This document shows, piece after piece, positions 28,140-37,904 of a DNA stretch of 64,000 nucleotides. The translations under genes and the position numbers were made by a program. The stretch is from Roseivivax halotolerans. Lineage in GTDB: Bacteria; Pseudomonadota; Alphaproteobacteria; Rhodobacterales; Rhodobacteraceae. The notes below the pieces were generated by a model that ran no database searches, was not told where the DNA came from, and saw only the letters and a program-made list of their open reading frames with translations. Numbering within the stretch: the first letter of the stretch is position 1; each line of letters begins with the position of its first letter. The stretch spans positions 84,803 through 148,802 of the forward strand of contig NZ_FOXV01000009.1 of the NCBI RefSeq assembly GCF_900115815.1, read 5' to 3'.

Positions 28140-28215
28140 GCTGCCCGCTTTTTGGGCAGCCCCTTGCAAGATATACGTGTTTGAGGGGCGCGATCCGGTC
28201 GCGCCCCTTGTCATT
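28140..28215 (+). terminator. Tandem hairpins after icd
   Basis: Two stems follow the icd stop: GCTGCCC/GGGCAGC (28140-28160), and a 10-bp stem AGGGGCGCGA/TCGCGCCCCT (28184-28193 with 28199-28208) followed by TTGTCATT. The second is the stronger terminator candidate, although its T-run is poor. Confidence 0.6.
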
Positions 28216-28243
28216 CCCGCAGCGCAACCCATGAAAGCCAAGC

Positions 28244-28864
28244 ATGATCCTGCTCGAGAACCCGCCCGCCGACCGGCATACGCTGGCCGAAGATTTTCAA
28301 GGAATGCTGATCGGCTGCACCCTCGTTGCACTGTCGATCCAGTTCCTGCGCGCCTCGGAGCTCATCACAGGCCAGATCGCGGGTCTCGCGCTCGTCGTCG
28401 CCTACCCGACCGGCTGGAGCTTCGGCGCGATCTTCTTTGTTTTGAACCTGCCATTTTACTGGCTGGCGATCCGGCAGATGGGCTGGCGCTTTACCGTGAA
28501 AAACTTCGTCGCTGTCACCACCATGTCGATCATGGCGGACCTCATGCCCTTCGTTCTCGAAGTGCAACCGCTGCACCCGGCTGTCGGGGCGGCGCTTTTC
28601 GGTCTCTGCGCGGGAATGGGCCTTTTGGGTCTGTTCCGGCATGGGGCGACCCTGGGCGGTGTCGGGATCGTGGCGCTTTGGCTTCAGGACACGCGCGGCA
28701 TCAAGGCGGGCAATACGCAGCTCGCCTTCGATCTGTGCGTCTTCGCCATCGCGCTCTTCCTGTTTCCGTGGGACCGCGTGCTCTGGTCGCTATTGGGCGC
28801 GGTGATCCTCAATCTCATCATCACGATCAATCACCGCCGCGACCGGTATATCGCGCGCTCCTAG
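28244..28864 (+). CDS. YitT-family membrane protein
   Basis: A 206-residue inner-membrane protein with about five or six hydrophobic segments and short loops, resembling the YitT/YczE (DUF161) family. The pattern TGQIAGLALVVAYPTGWSFGAIFFVLNLPFYWLAIRQMGWRFT and FGLCAGMGLLGLFRHGATLGGVGI fits this family. Its function is not established. It converges on ccoS and the two stop codons overlap (28861-28864). Confidence 0.8.
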   Translation: MILLENPPADRHTLAEDFQGMLIGCTLVALSIQFLRASELITGQIAGLALVVAYPTGWSFGAIFFVLNLPFYWLAIRQMGWRFTVKNFVAVTTMSIMADLMPFVLEVQPLHPAVGAALFGLCAGMGLLGLFRHGATLGGVGIVALWLQDTRGIKAGNTQLAFDLCVFAIALFLFPWDRVLWSLLGAVILNLIITINHRRDRYIARS

Positions 28865-29019
28865 CGCTTCGGCGCATCGTCGTATCGCCCGTCGAGCGGC
28901 CGCTGACGCGCGCCCTCGGGGTCGTCATACTGCCCCCGCGCGATGGTCCAGACGAAGGCACCGAGACCGAGAAGGCCGAGCCCCACTGAAACCGGGATGA
29001 GAAAGACCAGAACGTTCAT
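28861..29019 (-). CDS. ccoS: cbb3 oxidase assembly protein CcoS
   Basis: A 52-residue membrane peptide starting MNVLVFLIPVSVGLGLLG, with one membrane helix (residues 3-26) and the family segment FVWTIARGQYDDPEGARQRPL. CcoS is needed for heme and copper insertion into cbb3 oxidase. Its ATG overlaps the ccoI stop in an ATGA, as at every other junction in ccoGHIS. Its stop overlaps the convergent YitT-like gene. Length matches the family. Confidence 0.93.
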   Translation of the reverse strand: MNVLVFLIPVSVGLGLLGLGAFVWTIARGQYDDPEGARQRPLDGRYDDAPKR

Positions 29020-31151
29020 TCGCGCCCCCTTGCTGCATTGAGCGAGACAGTGACAGACGACGTGGACATCGCAATGGCCGCGATGAAGGGCGTTGCCAGA
29101 CCCGCGAAGGCGATCGGGATCGAAACGAGGTTATAAAGCACCGCGAGGCCGATATTCTCTTTCATGCGCGTCTTCGCCTGCCGCGCCGCCGCGATCGCAT
29201 CCGCAACCGGCCCGAGCTTGTCCGACAGAAGCACGAGATCCGCCGCATTTCGCGCCGCATCGAGAGCCGAAGACGGCGCGATGGAGGCATGTGCCAGCGC
29301 AAGGCTTCCCGTGTCGTTGAGACCGTCGCCCACCATGAGCGGGCGTGCGCCCCTCGCTGTCGCCTTTTCGATCCAGCGCGCCTTCTCTTCGGGGCTCATC
29401 CGCGCATGGGCGTCGTCGATCCCGAGCGTCTCGGCGAGCCGCGCGACCGGCTCGGGCGCGTCGCCCGACAAAAGAACGACCGGCAAGCCCGCGGCGCGCA
29501 GGCGCGCAACCGTGTCTTCCGCATCCGAGCGCAAGTCTTCGCCGAGCGTGATCGTGACATGACTTTCATCCGCGCGCTGAAGGGCCGTTGCGCCGGTCGC
29601 GCCGATCCAGTCGGCACGGCCTAGACGAATCTCGCGCCCGCCCTGGTTTGCACAAACGCCCTTGCCGGGGATTTCGCGGATATCCGAAAGCTCAAGCGGC
29701 GCAATACCCCGAGCCGCCGCAGCATCGCAGATCGCCCGCGAGACCGGATGAGCCGAGCCCATCGCAAGCCCCGCCGCCAAGGCGAGATCCGCGTCTCCCA
29801 GCTCCGTTTCAAGACGCATCCGCCCGGTGGTCAGCGTCCCGGTCTTGTCGAAGACGACCATGTCCACCTCGGCGAGACGCTCCAGCGCGGTGCTTGATTT
29901 CACCAAAAGCCCCTTGCGGAAAAGCCGCGATGTCGTGACCGTCGAGACGGCGGGCACGGCAAGACCAAGCGCGCAGGGGCATGTGATGACAAGCACCGAG
30001 ATCGCCACGTCGAGCGACCGCCAGCCATCCCCCGCCGTCAGGTACATCCAGAGGACGAAGGCCGCAGCGCCCAGAATGTGAACAACCGGCGCGTAGATTT
30101 TCGCCGCGCGATCGGCGAGCCCGGCATAACGGCTTTTCTGCGTCTCCGCTGCCGCGACGAGATCAGCAAGGCGGCGCAGGCTGGTATCGGCGCCCGCGCG
30201 GATGGTGCGGATGAGCAGTGGGCCGGTCAGCGTCACCTCGCCCGCCGCGACGGTATCCCCGGCGGAGGCGGCTTCGGGCTGGCTCTCACCGGTCAGGGCA
30301 GAGCGATCAAGATCGGTCGCCCCTTCGAGGATGATGCCATCGACGGGCAGTCTGTCGCCGGGCCGGACACGAATGATCTCGCCCGGCAAAAGGTCGGCGG
30401 CGCGCACGACGACATCGCCGCCCTCCTCCACCCTGAGCGCTTGCGGCGCCTCGAGCGCGGCCAGCTCCGCCGCGGCGGAGCGCGCGGAGGAGCGTCCGCG
30501 GTGATCGAGATATCGGCCGATCAGAAGGAAAAAGGTCAGCGCCAGTGCGGCATCGAACCATCCCGCGCGATCATGTCCGAGGAACGCGCCGGCCACGGAC
30601 ACGCCAAGCGCCAGGACGATGGCCAGTGAAATCGGCACATCCATGTTGAGCCGCCGAGCCGACAGCGCGCCAAGCGCCGAGGCGAAGAAAGGCCGCCCGG
30701 AATACGCGACGGCCGGAACCGCTATCATCGCTGCGATCAGGTGAAACAGATGCGCCGTTGTCGCTGCCGCGCCGGACCAGACCGCAACGGACAGAAGCAT
30801 CACGTTCATCATCGCGAAGCCCGAAACGCCCATCCTGAGCAGCAGGTCACGATCCGAAGAGTCCTGACCACCCAAAAGCGCCGGGTCGAAACGCTGCGCG
30901 CGGTGCCCGGCGCGTGCGAGAGCGTCGATCATAACATCGGCGTCGATGCCGCCACTCGCGACTAAGGCGCGCTTGAGTGTCAGGTTGACGCGCGCCTCGC
31001 GCACGCCTGGCAACGCGTTCAGCGTCTCTTCAACACCGGCGATACAGGCCGCGCAGTGAATGTCGGGCAGATGCAACACGAGGTCGGCGGCGACCCGCCC
31101 GCCTCGGGCAGGCTCGGGCAGAGCGACGCAGGCAGGGCACGCGGCGGTCAT
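29016..31151 (-). CDS. ccoI: Copper-transporting P1B ATPase CcoI
   Basis: A 711-residue copper exporter that supplies periplasmic copper for the cbb3 CuB site. An N-terminal heavy-metal domain has HCAACI (Cys33, Cys36). The membrane motif CPCALG (near residue 388) and phosphorylation site DKTGTLT (near 430) follow, with the hinge GDGLNDTGSLA near the end. An extra CPAC lies at residues 5-8. The ATG at 31151 forms an ATGA overlap with ccoH, so it is chosen over the upstream ATG at 31163. Third gene of ccoGHIS. Confidence 0.95.
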   Translation of the reverse strand: MTAACPACVALPEPARGGRVAADLVLHLPDIHCAACIAGVEETLNALPGVREARVNLTLKRALVASGGIDADVMIDALARAGHRAQRFDPALLGGQDSSDRDLLLRMGVSGFAMMNVMLLSVAVWSGAAATTAHLFHLIAAMIAVPAVAYSGRPFFASALGALSARRLNMDVPISLAIVLALGVSVAGAFLGHDRAGWFDAALALTFFLLIGRYLDHRGRSSARSAAAELAALEAPQALRVEEGGDVVVRAADLLPGEIIRVRPGDRLPVDGIILEGATDLDRSALTGESQPEAASAGDTVAAGEVTLTGPLLIRTIRAGADTSLRRLADLVAAAETQKSRYAGLADRAAKIYAPVVHILGAAAFVLWMYLTAGDGWRSLDVAISVLVITCPCALGLAVPAVSTVTTSRLFRKGLLVKSSTALERLAEVDMVVFDKTGTLTTGRMRLETELGDADLALAAGLAMGSAHPVSRAICDAAAARGIAPLELSDIREIPGKGVCANQGGREIRLGRADWIGATGATALQRADESHVTITLGEDLRSDAEDTVARLRAAGLPVVLLSGDAPEPVARLAETLGIDDAHARMSPEEKARWIEKATARGARPLMVGDGLNDTGSLALAHASIAPSSALDAARNAADLVLLSDKLGPVADAIAAARQAKTRMKENIGLAVLYNLVSIPIAFAGLATPFIAAIAMSTSSVTVSLNAARGRE

Positions 31152-31606
31152 GCGCGCACCCATAGAAGAATGCGCTTCTCGACGGGCGTGCCGTCCGGCG
31201 CGGTCGCGCTTACGTCGATGCGCCAGCGACCGGGCTCGAGGTGAACCGGCATGGCGTGACCGACGGCGGCACGGCCATCGAGATCCTGCGCTTCCATTGT
31301 CGGTCGGCCGACCCGCACGGCAAGATCCGCGGGAGTGAGCGCATTGCCGGCCATGTCCGTCATGTCGATCCGGAGCGCGGTGCCGTCATAGCTCGCCTCG
31401 ATGGTCCAGCCGAGCGCCTCCTGCGCCGCGCGGCGATCGTCGAAGTCCTGGCTCGCCACGTAGGAATTGTCGACCTCAAGCCCCGGGAAGGTTCGCACGG
31501 CGTTCACGGCCATCGCGATATTGACGCCGATGATGATGGAGAAACCTGCGGCGAACATGGCGAAGACCTTGCGGCCGGACATCGTATGCGTGGTGGCGGT
31601 GCTCAT
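31148..31606 (-). CDS. ccoH: cbb3 oxidase assembly protein CcoH (FixH)
   Basis: A 152-residue protein with one membrane anchor near residues 12-34 (KVFAMFAAGFSIIIGVNIAMAVNAV) and a periplasmic beta-rich domain. The segment NSYVASQDFDDRRAAQEALGW is typical of FixH. It is needed for stable assembly of cbb3 oxidase and may help CcoI. It overlaps ccoG and ccoI by 4 bases each. Confidence 0.93.
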   Translation of the reverse strand: MSTATTHTMSGRKVFAMFAAGFSIIIGVNIAMAVNAVRTFPGLEVDNSYVASQDFDDRRAAQEALGWTIEASYDGTALRIDMTDMAGNALTPADLAVRVGRPTMEAQDLDGRAAVGHAMPVHLEPGRWRIDVSATAPDGTPVEKRILLWVRA

Positions 31607-33156
31607 TGCGATCCCCTCCCGGTGAATGTGGTTTCGGAATAGGCGCGTTCGCCTGACATGAGATCCTCTACCCAGAGGCGGATCTCGGTGCGGTCGCCCT
31701 CGGCGATCTCGTTCTCCGGCCCGGCCATGACATAGACGCGTGTCAGCGCCTGGGTGTCGGCGGGCACGGAAACGGTGTTGCCGCTTCGGCCTTCGATTTC
31801 GAGCGCCAGATCCTGGCCGAAGCCGGGCGCGACCAGGAAGACGCGCTCCTCTCCGTGCTTGTTGAGGATGCGCACGTCGTAGGCATTGCGGACCGTACCG
31901 TCGGACATCGTCACGAAGGTCGGATTACGCACGGGCGCGACGGTCAGTTCGATTTCGGGCCGGATGAAGAGAAGGAAGACGAGGCCGAACCCGATCCCGG
32001 CCCAAAGCACCGTATAAAGGATGTTCCGGGCGCGCAGGATATGGACCCAGAGCGAACGCGGCTTCTCACCGGCGCGTTCGCGCGGCGCATCGGACAGGGC
32101 AATGTAGTCAATCAGCCCGCGATCCTTGCCGACTTTCTCCATCACTTCGTCGCAGGCATCGATGCAGAGCGCACAGGTGATGCAGGCCATCTGCTGGCCG
32201 TCGCGGATGTCGATCCCCATCGGGCACACGTTGACGCAGGCATTGCAATCGATGCAGTCGCCCGGGCCATCCAGGGGCAGCGTGCCGCCAGCCGTGTCCG
32301 GAATGCCCGGCATCTTCAGCGCGGGCGAGCGGCCGCCGATCTGCGGACCGGCCGCACGGGTCACCGTTGTCTCGGAGGTCGCGCTGGCCGCTTCCTTGCG
32401 CCGGCGCAGGCCCTTGCCGCGCGGCTCGCCCCGCCATTCGCGATAGGCGACGGTGAGCGTGTCCTCGTCCATCATGGCGCCCTGGATGCGCGGCCAGGGA
32501 CACATGTAGATGCAGACCTGCTCTCGCATGAAGCCGCCGAAGACCACGGTCGTGAAGGTCAGGATCGCGATCGAGAAATAGGCCACCGGAGGAGCCGCGA
32601 ATGTCGCGAGATCGCGCGCGAGCGTGGGCGCGTCGGCGAAGTAGAAAACCCACGCCCCGCCCGTAGCGATGCCGATGAGGACCCAGAGCGTCCATTTCGT
32701 CAGGCGCAAGCGCGCCTTCATGGCCGACCACGGCTGTTTGTGCAGACGCAGGCGCGCATTGCGGTCGCCTTCCACCCAGCGTTCGACCAGTAGGAAAAGG
32801 TCGGTCCAGACCGTCTGCGGGCAGGCATAGCCACACCAGACGCGGCCCAAGGCGGCGGTAAAGAGAAAGAGCCCCAGCCCCGCCATCACGAGAAGCCCCG
32901 CGACGAAGTAAAATTCGTGCGGCCAGATCTCGATCCAGAAGAAGTAGAAGCGCCGGTTCGCAAGATCCACGAGCACCGCCTGGTCGGGCAGGTTCGGGCC
33001 GCGATCCCAACGGATCCAGGGCGTGAGGTAGTAGATCGCGAGCGTGACGCCCATGATCCACCATTTGAGCCTGCGGAACGTGCCCGAGACCCGCCGCGGG
33101 AAGATCGGCTCCCGCGCGGCATAAAGCGAGGTGTTCATCGAATCGTTGGTCGACAT
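31603..33156 (-). CDS. ccoG: Membrane ferredoxin-like protein CcoG (FixG)
   Basis: A 517-residue membrane protein and first gene of ccoGHIS. It has about five membrane helices and a double 4Fe-4S ferredoxin motif from about residue 298 (CIDCNACVNVCPMG then CITCALCIDACDE). A C-terminal Ig-like periplasmic domain ends the protein. CcoG homologues reduce Cu(II) during cbb3 copper loading. An FNR box lies 59-72 bases upstream of its start. Confidence 0.95.
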   Translation of the reverse strand: MSTNDSMNTSLYAAREPIFPRRVSGTFRRLKWWIMGVTLAIYYLTPWIRWDRGPNLPDQAVLVDLANRRFYFFWIEIWPHEFYFVAGLLVMAGLGLFLFTAALGRVWCGYACPQTVWTDLFLLVERWVEGDRNARLRLHKQPWSAMKARLRLTKWTLWVLIGIATGGAWVFYFADAPTLARDLATFAAPPVAYFSIAILTFTTVVFGGFMREQVCIYMCPWPRIQGAMMDEDTLTVAYREWRGEPRGKGLRRRKEAASATSETTVTRAAGPQIGGRSPALKMPGIPDTAGGTLPLDGPGDCIDCNACVNVCPMGIDIRDGQQMACITCALCIDACDEVMEKVGKDRGLIDYIALSDAPRERAGEKPRSLWVHILRARNILYTVLWAGIGFGLVFLLFIRPEIELTVAPVRNPTFVTMSDGTVRNAYDVRILNKHGEERVFLVAPGFGQDLALEIEGRSGNTVSVPADTQALTRVYVMAGPENEIAEGDRTEIRLWVEDLMSGERAYSETTFTGRGSQ

Positions 33157-33214
33157 GGAAGGATGTCCTTGGCCGGTTTAACGGTGTCCTCGCATGCCGG
33201 GCCCGGTGCCTTCC

Positions 33215-33228
33215 TTGACGCAGATCAA
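33215..33228. promoter_or_regulatory. FNR box upstream of ccoG
   Basis: TTGAC-GCAG-ATCAA matches the FNR/FixK consensus TTGAT-N4-ATCAA at nine of ten fixed positions. It lies upstream of ccoGHIS and should let FnrL, encoded 4 kb away, induce the operon at low oxygen. Confidence 0.8.
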
Positions 33229-33299
33229 ACCGCATGGAGCGTGGGTTATTGCTCACCGATGCATGAGGAAGCGGCGGGCGCGAAAACGCGCCACCATGC

Positions 33300-33330
33300 A
33301 AAAAGGGGCAGCCCCGGCCAGGACTGCCCC
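33300..33330 (-). terminator. Terminator after ccoP
   Basis: On the minus strand a 7-bp stem GGGGCAG/CTGCCCC (33324-33330 with 33305-33311) is followed by TTTTT (33300-33304). It ends the ccoNOQP transcript about 80 bases after the ccoP stop and separates it from ccoGHIS. Confidence 0.75.
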
Positions 33331-33410
33331 GATCCCGGCCTGCCACCTTTCGGTCAGCAGGACCGGACCCTCGCTCCGCGATCTCCCTTCCAGACCGCGA
33401 AGGGGGTATC

Positions 33411-34289
33411 CTATTCGGCCGGAGCCGATGCCTCGCCGCCGCCCAGCTGGTGGACATAGGCGGCAACGGCCTTCACTTCGTCTTCGCTGAGACGCGGCGG
33501 GCCCCAAGCGGGCATCACCCCGAAGCGGGCATTGGCGATGGTCGTCGTCAGATCCGCATCGCTGTCGCCGTAGAGCCAGATCGCGTCCGTAAGGTTCGGC
33601 GCGCCGAGTTCACGCATGCCCTTGGCGTCCTCGCCGTGGCAGGATGCACAATTGTCGGCGTAAAGCTGACCGCCCTCACCCTCCAGTGGATCGGCACCTT
33701 CGTCCAGTGTCTGGACATGGGCGACGAGCGTGGCGATCTCTTGCTCGGCAAGGATGTCGCCGAAGGCCGGCATCTGCGAATAGCGGGCGTCCGGGTCGTC
33801 CTCGTTGCGGATGCCGTGGCGCACCGTGTAGGCGATGTCCTCGATCGTGCCGCCCCAGAGCCAGGCATCGTCCAGAAGGTTGGGGTAGCCCTTTGCACCC
33901 TGGGCACCCTGCCCGTGACATTGCGAGCAATTGGTGCGGAAAACGGCCGCGCCGGCATTGATCGCGTAGTTCTGCAGCGCGTCATCCTCGGAGATCGCGG
34001 CAAGCTCGGTCGATATGAGCTCTGCGCGGATGTCCGCATTGGCCGCCTCGGCCTCGGCGATCTGTTCAGCCACTTCGGCCCGAGTGGACCATCCCAGAAC
34101 CCCGGCGGAGGCCGTCGAGACGAGCGGCCATGCGGGATAGAGGATCGTGTAGATCACGCCCCACACGATCGTCGCGTAGAAGGTCCAGAGCCACCAGCGC
34201 GGCAGCGGCGTGTTGAGCTCGGTGATCCCGTCCCAGTCATGTCCGGTCGTTTCCGTGCCGGTCACGTCGTCCTTTTTCTTAACGCTCAT
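33411..34289 (-). CDS. ccoP: cbb3 oxidase diheme subunit CcoP
   Basis: A 292-residue subunit III with one membrane helix (about residues 32-52) and two periplasmic heme c sites, CSQCH (121-125) and CASCH (214-218). Axial Met ligands are likely in YSQMPAFGD and FGVMPAWG. It carries electrons from soluble cytochrome c to CcoO. It overlaps ccoQ by 4 bases and is the last gene of ccoNOQP. Confidence 0.96.
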   Translation of the reverse strand: MSVKKKDDVTGTETTGHDWDGITELNTPLPRWWLWTFYATIVWGVIYTILYPAWPLVSTASAGVLGWSTRAEVAEQIAEAEAANADIRAELISTELAAISEDDALQNYAINAGAAVFRTNCSQCHGQGAQGAKGYPNLLDDAWLWGGTIEDIAYTVRHGIRNEDDPDARYSQMPAFGDILAEQEIATLVAHVQTLDEGADPLEGEGGQLYADNCASCHGEDAKGMRELGAPNLTDAIWLYGDSDADLTTTIANARFGVMPAWGPPRLSEDEVKAVAAYVHQLGGGEASAPAE

Positions 34290-34516
34290 CTTGCGTCTCC
34301 GATCTTGTCGTCAGCGGCAGCGCAGGCGCATGTCGCGCAGCTACCGTTGCAGGCACGGGGCGCGTCTTCTGACCCGAAGATCGACTGCGCCGCGTCGTCA
34401 TGCAGCGGGCGGGAGCCGGGCCGGAAGGCCCAGCCGATCACACCGAGGAAGAAGAGAAACAGCATGAGCAGCACCCAGCTGTCTGCCAGTTGTCTCAGGA
34501 AGGAATAGGTGTCCAT
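34286..34516 (-). CDS. ccoQ: cbb3 oxidase small subunit CcoQ with Cys-rich tail
   Basis: A 76-residue single-helix subunit (helix about residues 14-31, then FRPGSRPLHDDAA) that stabilises the CcoNO-CcoP complex. Helix and RPGS segment are typical. Unlike the usual form, the cytoplasmic tail holds four cysteines spaced C-x3-C-x2-C-x-C (56, 60, 63, 65), a metal-binding-like pattern. It sits between ccoO (9-base gap) and ccoP (4-base overlap). Confidence 0.9.
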   Translation of the reverse strand: MDTYSFLRQLADSWVLLMLFLFFLGVIGWAFRPGSRPLHDDAAQSIFGSEDAPRACNGSCATCACAAADDKIGDAR

Positions 34517-34525
34517 CGGCCCCTC

Positions 34526-35347
34526 CTATCGGCTTGCATCGGCCGAGAAGGTCGAGAAATCGACCAGCGTGCCGAGCATTTGCAGATAAGCGATCAGCGC
34601 ATCCATCTCGGTCAGCGCCTCCTGCCCGTCGAAATTACGCACCTGCGCGCCGGGATAGCGTTCGAGGAGACCGTCGTAGTCGCCGAACGGATCCACCTGG
34701 ACCCGGAAATCGGTGACGGCGGCGTCGATCATCTCGTCCGTGTAAGGCACGCCCACGAGCCGGTGCGTCACCATGAGGTCGCGAATATGATCCGGCTCGA
34801 TCTCGGCGCGGGCGAGGTAGTCGTATTTCGGCATGACCGATTCCGGCACGACCGCCTGCGGATTGGCGAAGTGATCGACATGCCACGCGTCCGAGTAGCG
34901 ACCGCCCACACGCGCAAGGTCCGGCCCCGTGCGCTTGGAGCCCCACTGGAACGGATGGTCGTACATCGATTCCGCGGCAAGGCTGTAATGGCCGTAGCGT
35001 TCCACCTCGTCGCGCATCGGGCGGATCATCTGGCTGTGGCAGACGTAGCAGCCTTCACGCACGTAGATATCGCGGCCCGTCAGCTCGAGCGGGGAATAGG
35101 GGCGCACGCCCTCAACTTCCTCGATCGTGTTTTCCAGCCAGAAGAGCGGTGCGATCTCGACGATGCCCCCGATCGTCACCACCAGGAAGGACGAGACCAG
35201 AAGCAGGGTCGCGTTCTTTTCAAGGATGGCGTGCTTGTCGATGAACTTCGAATGATGCGGAAGCTCGTTCGGGATGCCGCCGTCGCCCGGCTGGACGACC
35301 TTGGGGTCGTCCTTGGGATTCGTGATCTTTTCGTTATCCTTGGTCAT
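34526..35347 (-). CDS. ccoO: cbb3 oxidase monoheme subunit CcoO
   Basis: A 273-residue membrane-anchored cytochrome c with a helix at about residues 47-66 and a heme c site CYVCH (100-104). The segments [27 protein letters not shown] and [11 protein letters not shown] are characteristic. It passes electrons from CcoP to the CcoN heme b. It is 6 bases downstream of ccoN. Confidence 0.97.
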   Translation of the reverse strand: MTKDNEKITNPKDDPKVVQPGDGGIPNELPHHSKFIDKHAILEKNATLLLVSSFLVVTIGGIVEIAPLFWLENTIEEVEGVRPYSPLELTGRDIYVREGCYVCHSQMIRPMRDEVERYGHYSLAAESMYDHPFQWGSKRTGPDLARVGGRYSDAWHVDHFANPQAVVPESVMPKYDYLARAEIEPDHIRDLMVTHRLVGVPYTDEMIDAAVTDFRVQVDPFGDYDGLLERYPGAQVRNFDGQEALTEMDALIAYLQMLGTLVDFSTFSADASR

Positions 35348-35353
35348 GTCACG

Positions 35354-36952
35354 TCACTCCGCGGGAATGGCTTGGGTCTGGGATGCGCTTTGCGGTGCGC
35401 GTCTCACGGTCATGATGAGGTTCCAGCACATCAGAAGCGCACCGGAGAGGTAGAGAAGACCGCCGGTCATCCGCACCACGTACATCGGGAACTTGGCCGA
35501 GACGGTGTCCGCGAAGGAATTCACGAGGAAGCCCTGCGCGTCGACTTCGCGCCACATCAGTCCTTCCATGATCCCCGTCACCCACATCGAGGCGGCGTAG
35601 AGAACGATGCCGATCGTCGCGAGCCAGAAGTGCCAGTTGACGGCGCGCAGCGAGTAGAGGCTCGCCCGGTTCCAGAGCTTCGGCGTCAGGTAGTAAAGGC
35701 AGCCGAAGGTGATGAGCCCGTTCCAGCCGAGTGCACCCGAATGCACGTGGCCGATGGTCCAGTCGGTGTAGTGGCTCAGCGAGTTGACCGCGCGGATCGA
35801 CATCATCGGACCCTCGAAGGTCGACATGCCGTAGAAGGCGAGAGAGGCGACGAACATCCGGATGATCGGGTCCGTGCGGATCTTGTCCCAGGCGCCTTCC
35901 AGCGTCATCAGGCCGTTGATCATGCCGCCCCAGCTCGGCATCCAGAGGATGATCGAGAACACCATGCCGAGCGTCGAGGCCCAGTCGGGAAGCGCGGTAT
36001 AATGCAGGTGGTGCGGACCGGCCCAGATGTAGAGGAAGATCAGCGCCCAGAAGTGGATGATCGACAGCTTGTAGCTGTAGACCGGGCGGCCGGCCTGCTT
36101 CGGCACGAAGTAATACATCATGCCGAGGAAGCCTGCGGTCAGGAAAAAGCCCACCGCGTTATGGCCGTACCACCATTGGGTCATCGCATCCTGGACGCCG
36201 GCGAAGACCTGCACCGATTTGGAGCCCCAGATCGAGACCGGGATCGAGAGGTTGTTCACGACGTGCAGCATCGCGACGGTCACGATGAAGGCGAGGAAGA
36301 ACCAGTTGGCCACGTAGATATGCGGCTCACGGCGCTTCATGATCGTGCCGAGGAAAACCGCGAGGTAGCCCAGCCAGACAAGCGTCAGCCAGATATCGAC
36401 GTACCATTCGGGCTCTGCATATTCCTTGGACTGGGTCGAGCCGAGAATGTAGCCGGTCGCCGCCAGAACGATGAAAAGCTGATATCCCCAGAAGACGAAC
36501 CACGCGAGATTGCCGCCCCAGAGCCGCGCCGCGGAGGTCCGCTGGACGACGTAGAAGGAGGTCGCGATCAGCGCGTTGCCCCCGAAAGCGAAGATCACCG
36601 CCGATGTATGCAGGGGCCGCAGCCGTCCAAAATTCGCATAGCCCTCGGACCAGTCGAAGTTCAGCGCAGGCCAGGCGAGCTGCGCGGCGATGAAGACGCC
36701 GACCAGGAAGCCCGCGATGCCCCAGAAGGCAGTTGCGACAACGCCCGCACGGATCGGCCCATCCATATACGAGGCGTGGTCGACCACCGCGCGCGGCTCT
36801 TCCACGCGGCGCAGTTCCCACAGAAAAAGTCCGCCCGCGACGACCATGATGATCGCAGCGTGGACGGAATAGGCGAGGTCGCGGCCCCAATTCGCGGCAA
36901 TCGCCGCAAAGAGTGCCACAAGGCCCAGAAGGGCTAGCCTTGCATAAACCAT
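35354..36952 (-). CDS. ccoN: cbb3 oxidase catalytic subunit CcoN
   Basis: A 532-residue heme-copper oxidase subunit I of the C type, with about 12 to 14 membrane helices, holding heme b and the b3-CuB oxygen site. His ligand segments are [44 protein letters not shown] and [13 protein letters not shown]. The helix VII Tyr characteristic of this type falls in [10 protein letters not shown]. It is the first gene of ccoNOQP, with an FNR box 93 bases before its start. Confidence 0.97.
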   Translation of the reverse strand: MVYARLALLGLVALFAAIAANWGRDLAYSVHAAIIMVVAGGLFLWELRRVEEPRAVVDHASYMDGPIRAGVVATAFWGIAGFLVGVFIAAQLAWPALNFDWSEGYANFGRLRPLHTSAVIFAFGGNALIATSFYVVQRTSAARLWGGNLAWFVFWGYQLFIVLAATGYILGSTQSKEYAEPEWYVDIWLTLVWLGYLAVFLGTIMKRREPHIYVANWFFLAFIVTVAMLHVVNNLSIPVSIWGSKSVQVFAGVQDAMTQWWYGHNAVGFFLTAGFLGMMYYFVPKQAGRPVYSYKLSIIHFWALIFLYIWAGPHHLHYTALPDWASTLGMVFSIILWMPSWGGMINGLMTLEGAWDKIRTDPIIRMFVASLAFYGMSTFEGPMMSIRAVNSLSHYTDWTIGHVHSGALGWNGLITFGCLYYLTPKLWNRASLYSLRAVNWHFWLATIGIVLYAASMWVTGIMEGLMWREVDAQGFLVNSFADTVSAKFPMYVVRMTGGLLYLSGALLMCWNLIMTVRRAPQSASQTQAIPAE

Positions 36953-37044
36953 GTCATCGTTCCCTTGGCTTTATCACCCTCCGCGCGGAATCGCTCGAAG
37001 GGCCTTATGCCGGGGGAAGTGCCACGGGCGGCGCCGACCTCGCT

Positions 37045-37058
37045 TTGACATGGATCAA
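37045..37058. promoter_or_regulatory. FNR box upstream of ccoN
   Basis: TTGAC-ATGG-ATCAA matches the FNR consensus at nine of ten fixed positions, the same deviation as the ccoG box. It lies in the 193-base gap between ccoN and fnrL and is suited to drive ccoNOQP under low oxygen. Confidence 0.85.
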
Positions 37059-37145
37059 CGAGGGCGGATCAGGCTGAATTTTCATTTGGAATGGCCCGCG
37101 CGCAGTCTCGTGTCGCGCGCTGCGGGATGTGCGATGCGTCTCGGC

Positions 37146-37883
37146 TCAGGCGATCAGGCCGCCATCCTCGTCCTCGCCAGCCTCGATCGCGAGCCGGTCG
37201 AAATCGGGGATATGCACGTCGCGGTTCGAAGGAAGCTCGATCAGCCCATCCTTTCGAAGCGCAGTGAACTGGCGGCTCGTCGTCTCGATCGTGAGGCCAA
37301 GATAATCGGCCAGTTCCTCGCGCGAGAGCGGCAGGTGCAGGGTCAGCGCATCTTCGGGCGCATCCTGCCCCATTTGCGCGGCGTTGCGCCGTGCCAGCCG
37401 CACAAGAAAAGACAGGACTTTCTCGCGCGCAGACATCCGGCCCAAGACGACGGCCCATTCGCGGGCCGAATCAAGCTCATCCAGCGCCATCGTCATCAGG
37501 CGCGTTGCGATATGCGGTGTGCTGCGGACCAGATCTTCGAAGGCCTTGCGCTCGAACCGGCAGAGCGTGACCTCGCTGATCGCCTCAACGTCGTAGGGAG
37601 ACGATGCACGCCCGGGCCGGCCGATGAAGTTCGACGGCAAGAGAAGACCGACCGTCTGACGCCGCCCATCCTCGAGCGTGCGGGACATGGTCGCGCAGCC
37701 CGAAATGATCGAGGACAGGAACTCCATCTCGCGCCCGGCCTCGGCCAGATGCGCGCCCGCGGGAACAGTCTTGTAGGACTTAATGCGTTCCAAAACCTTC
37801 AACTCGTCCGCATCGCACTCGGCGCAGACGGCACTGTGCCGGATCGGACAATCATGACAGGCATTCACGGGTTTCAATTCCAT
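37146..37883 (-). CDS. fnrL: Oxygen-sensing FNR-type regulator FnrL
   Basis: A 245-residue Crp/Fnr-family regulator that senses oxygen through a 4Fe-4S cluster. N-terminal ligand cysteines are Cys9-x2-Cys12-x7-Cys20, with Cys108 (VTLCRF) as the likely fourth. A cNMP-binding fold and dimer helix follow. The recognition helix LGLTIETTSRQFTALRKDGL has the E-x2-SR signature that reads TTGAT half-sites. It sits among its expected targets (hemN, ccoNOQP, ccoGHIS), and a perfect FNR box before it suggests autoregulation. Confidence 0.95.
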   Translation of the reverse strand: MELKPVNACHDCPIRHSAVCAECDADELKVLERIKSYKTVPAGAHLAEAGREMEFLSSIISGCATMSRTLEDGRRQTVGLLLPSNFIGRPGRASSPYDVEAISEVTLCRFERKAFEDLVRSTPHIATRLMTMALDELDSAREWAVVLGRMSAREKVLSFLVRLARRNAAQMGQDAPEDALTLHLPLSREELADYLGLTIETTSRQFTALRKDGLIELPSNRDVHIPDFDRLAIEAGEDEDGGLIA

Positions 37884-37904
37884 GTCAGGTTTTTAGCAAG
37901 AAGG

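Noticed and set aside
34400..36937. An 845-codon open frame opposite ccoNOQ
   Set aside because: Antisense of ccoN, ccoO and ccoQ. Long antisense frames arise here from strong G/C third-position bias.
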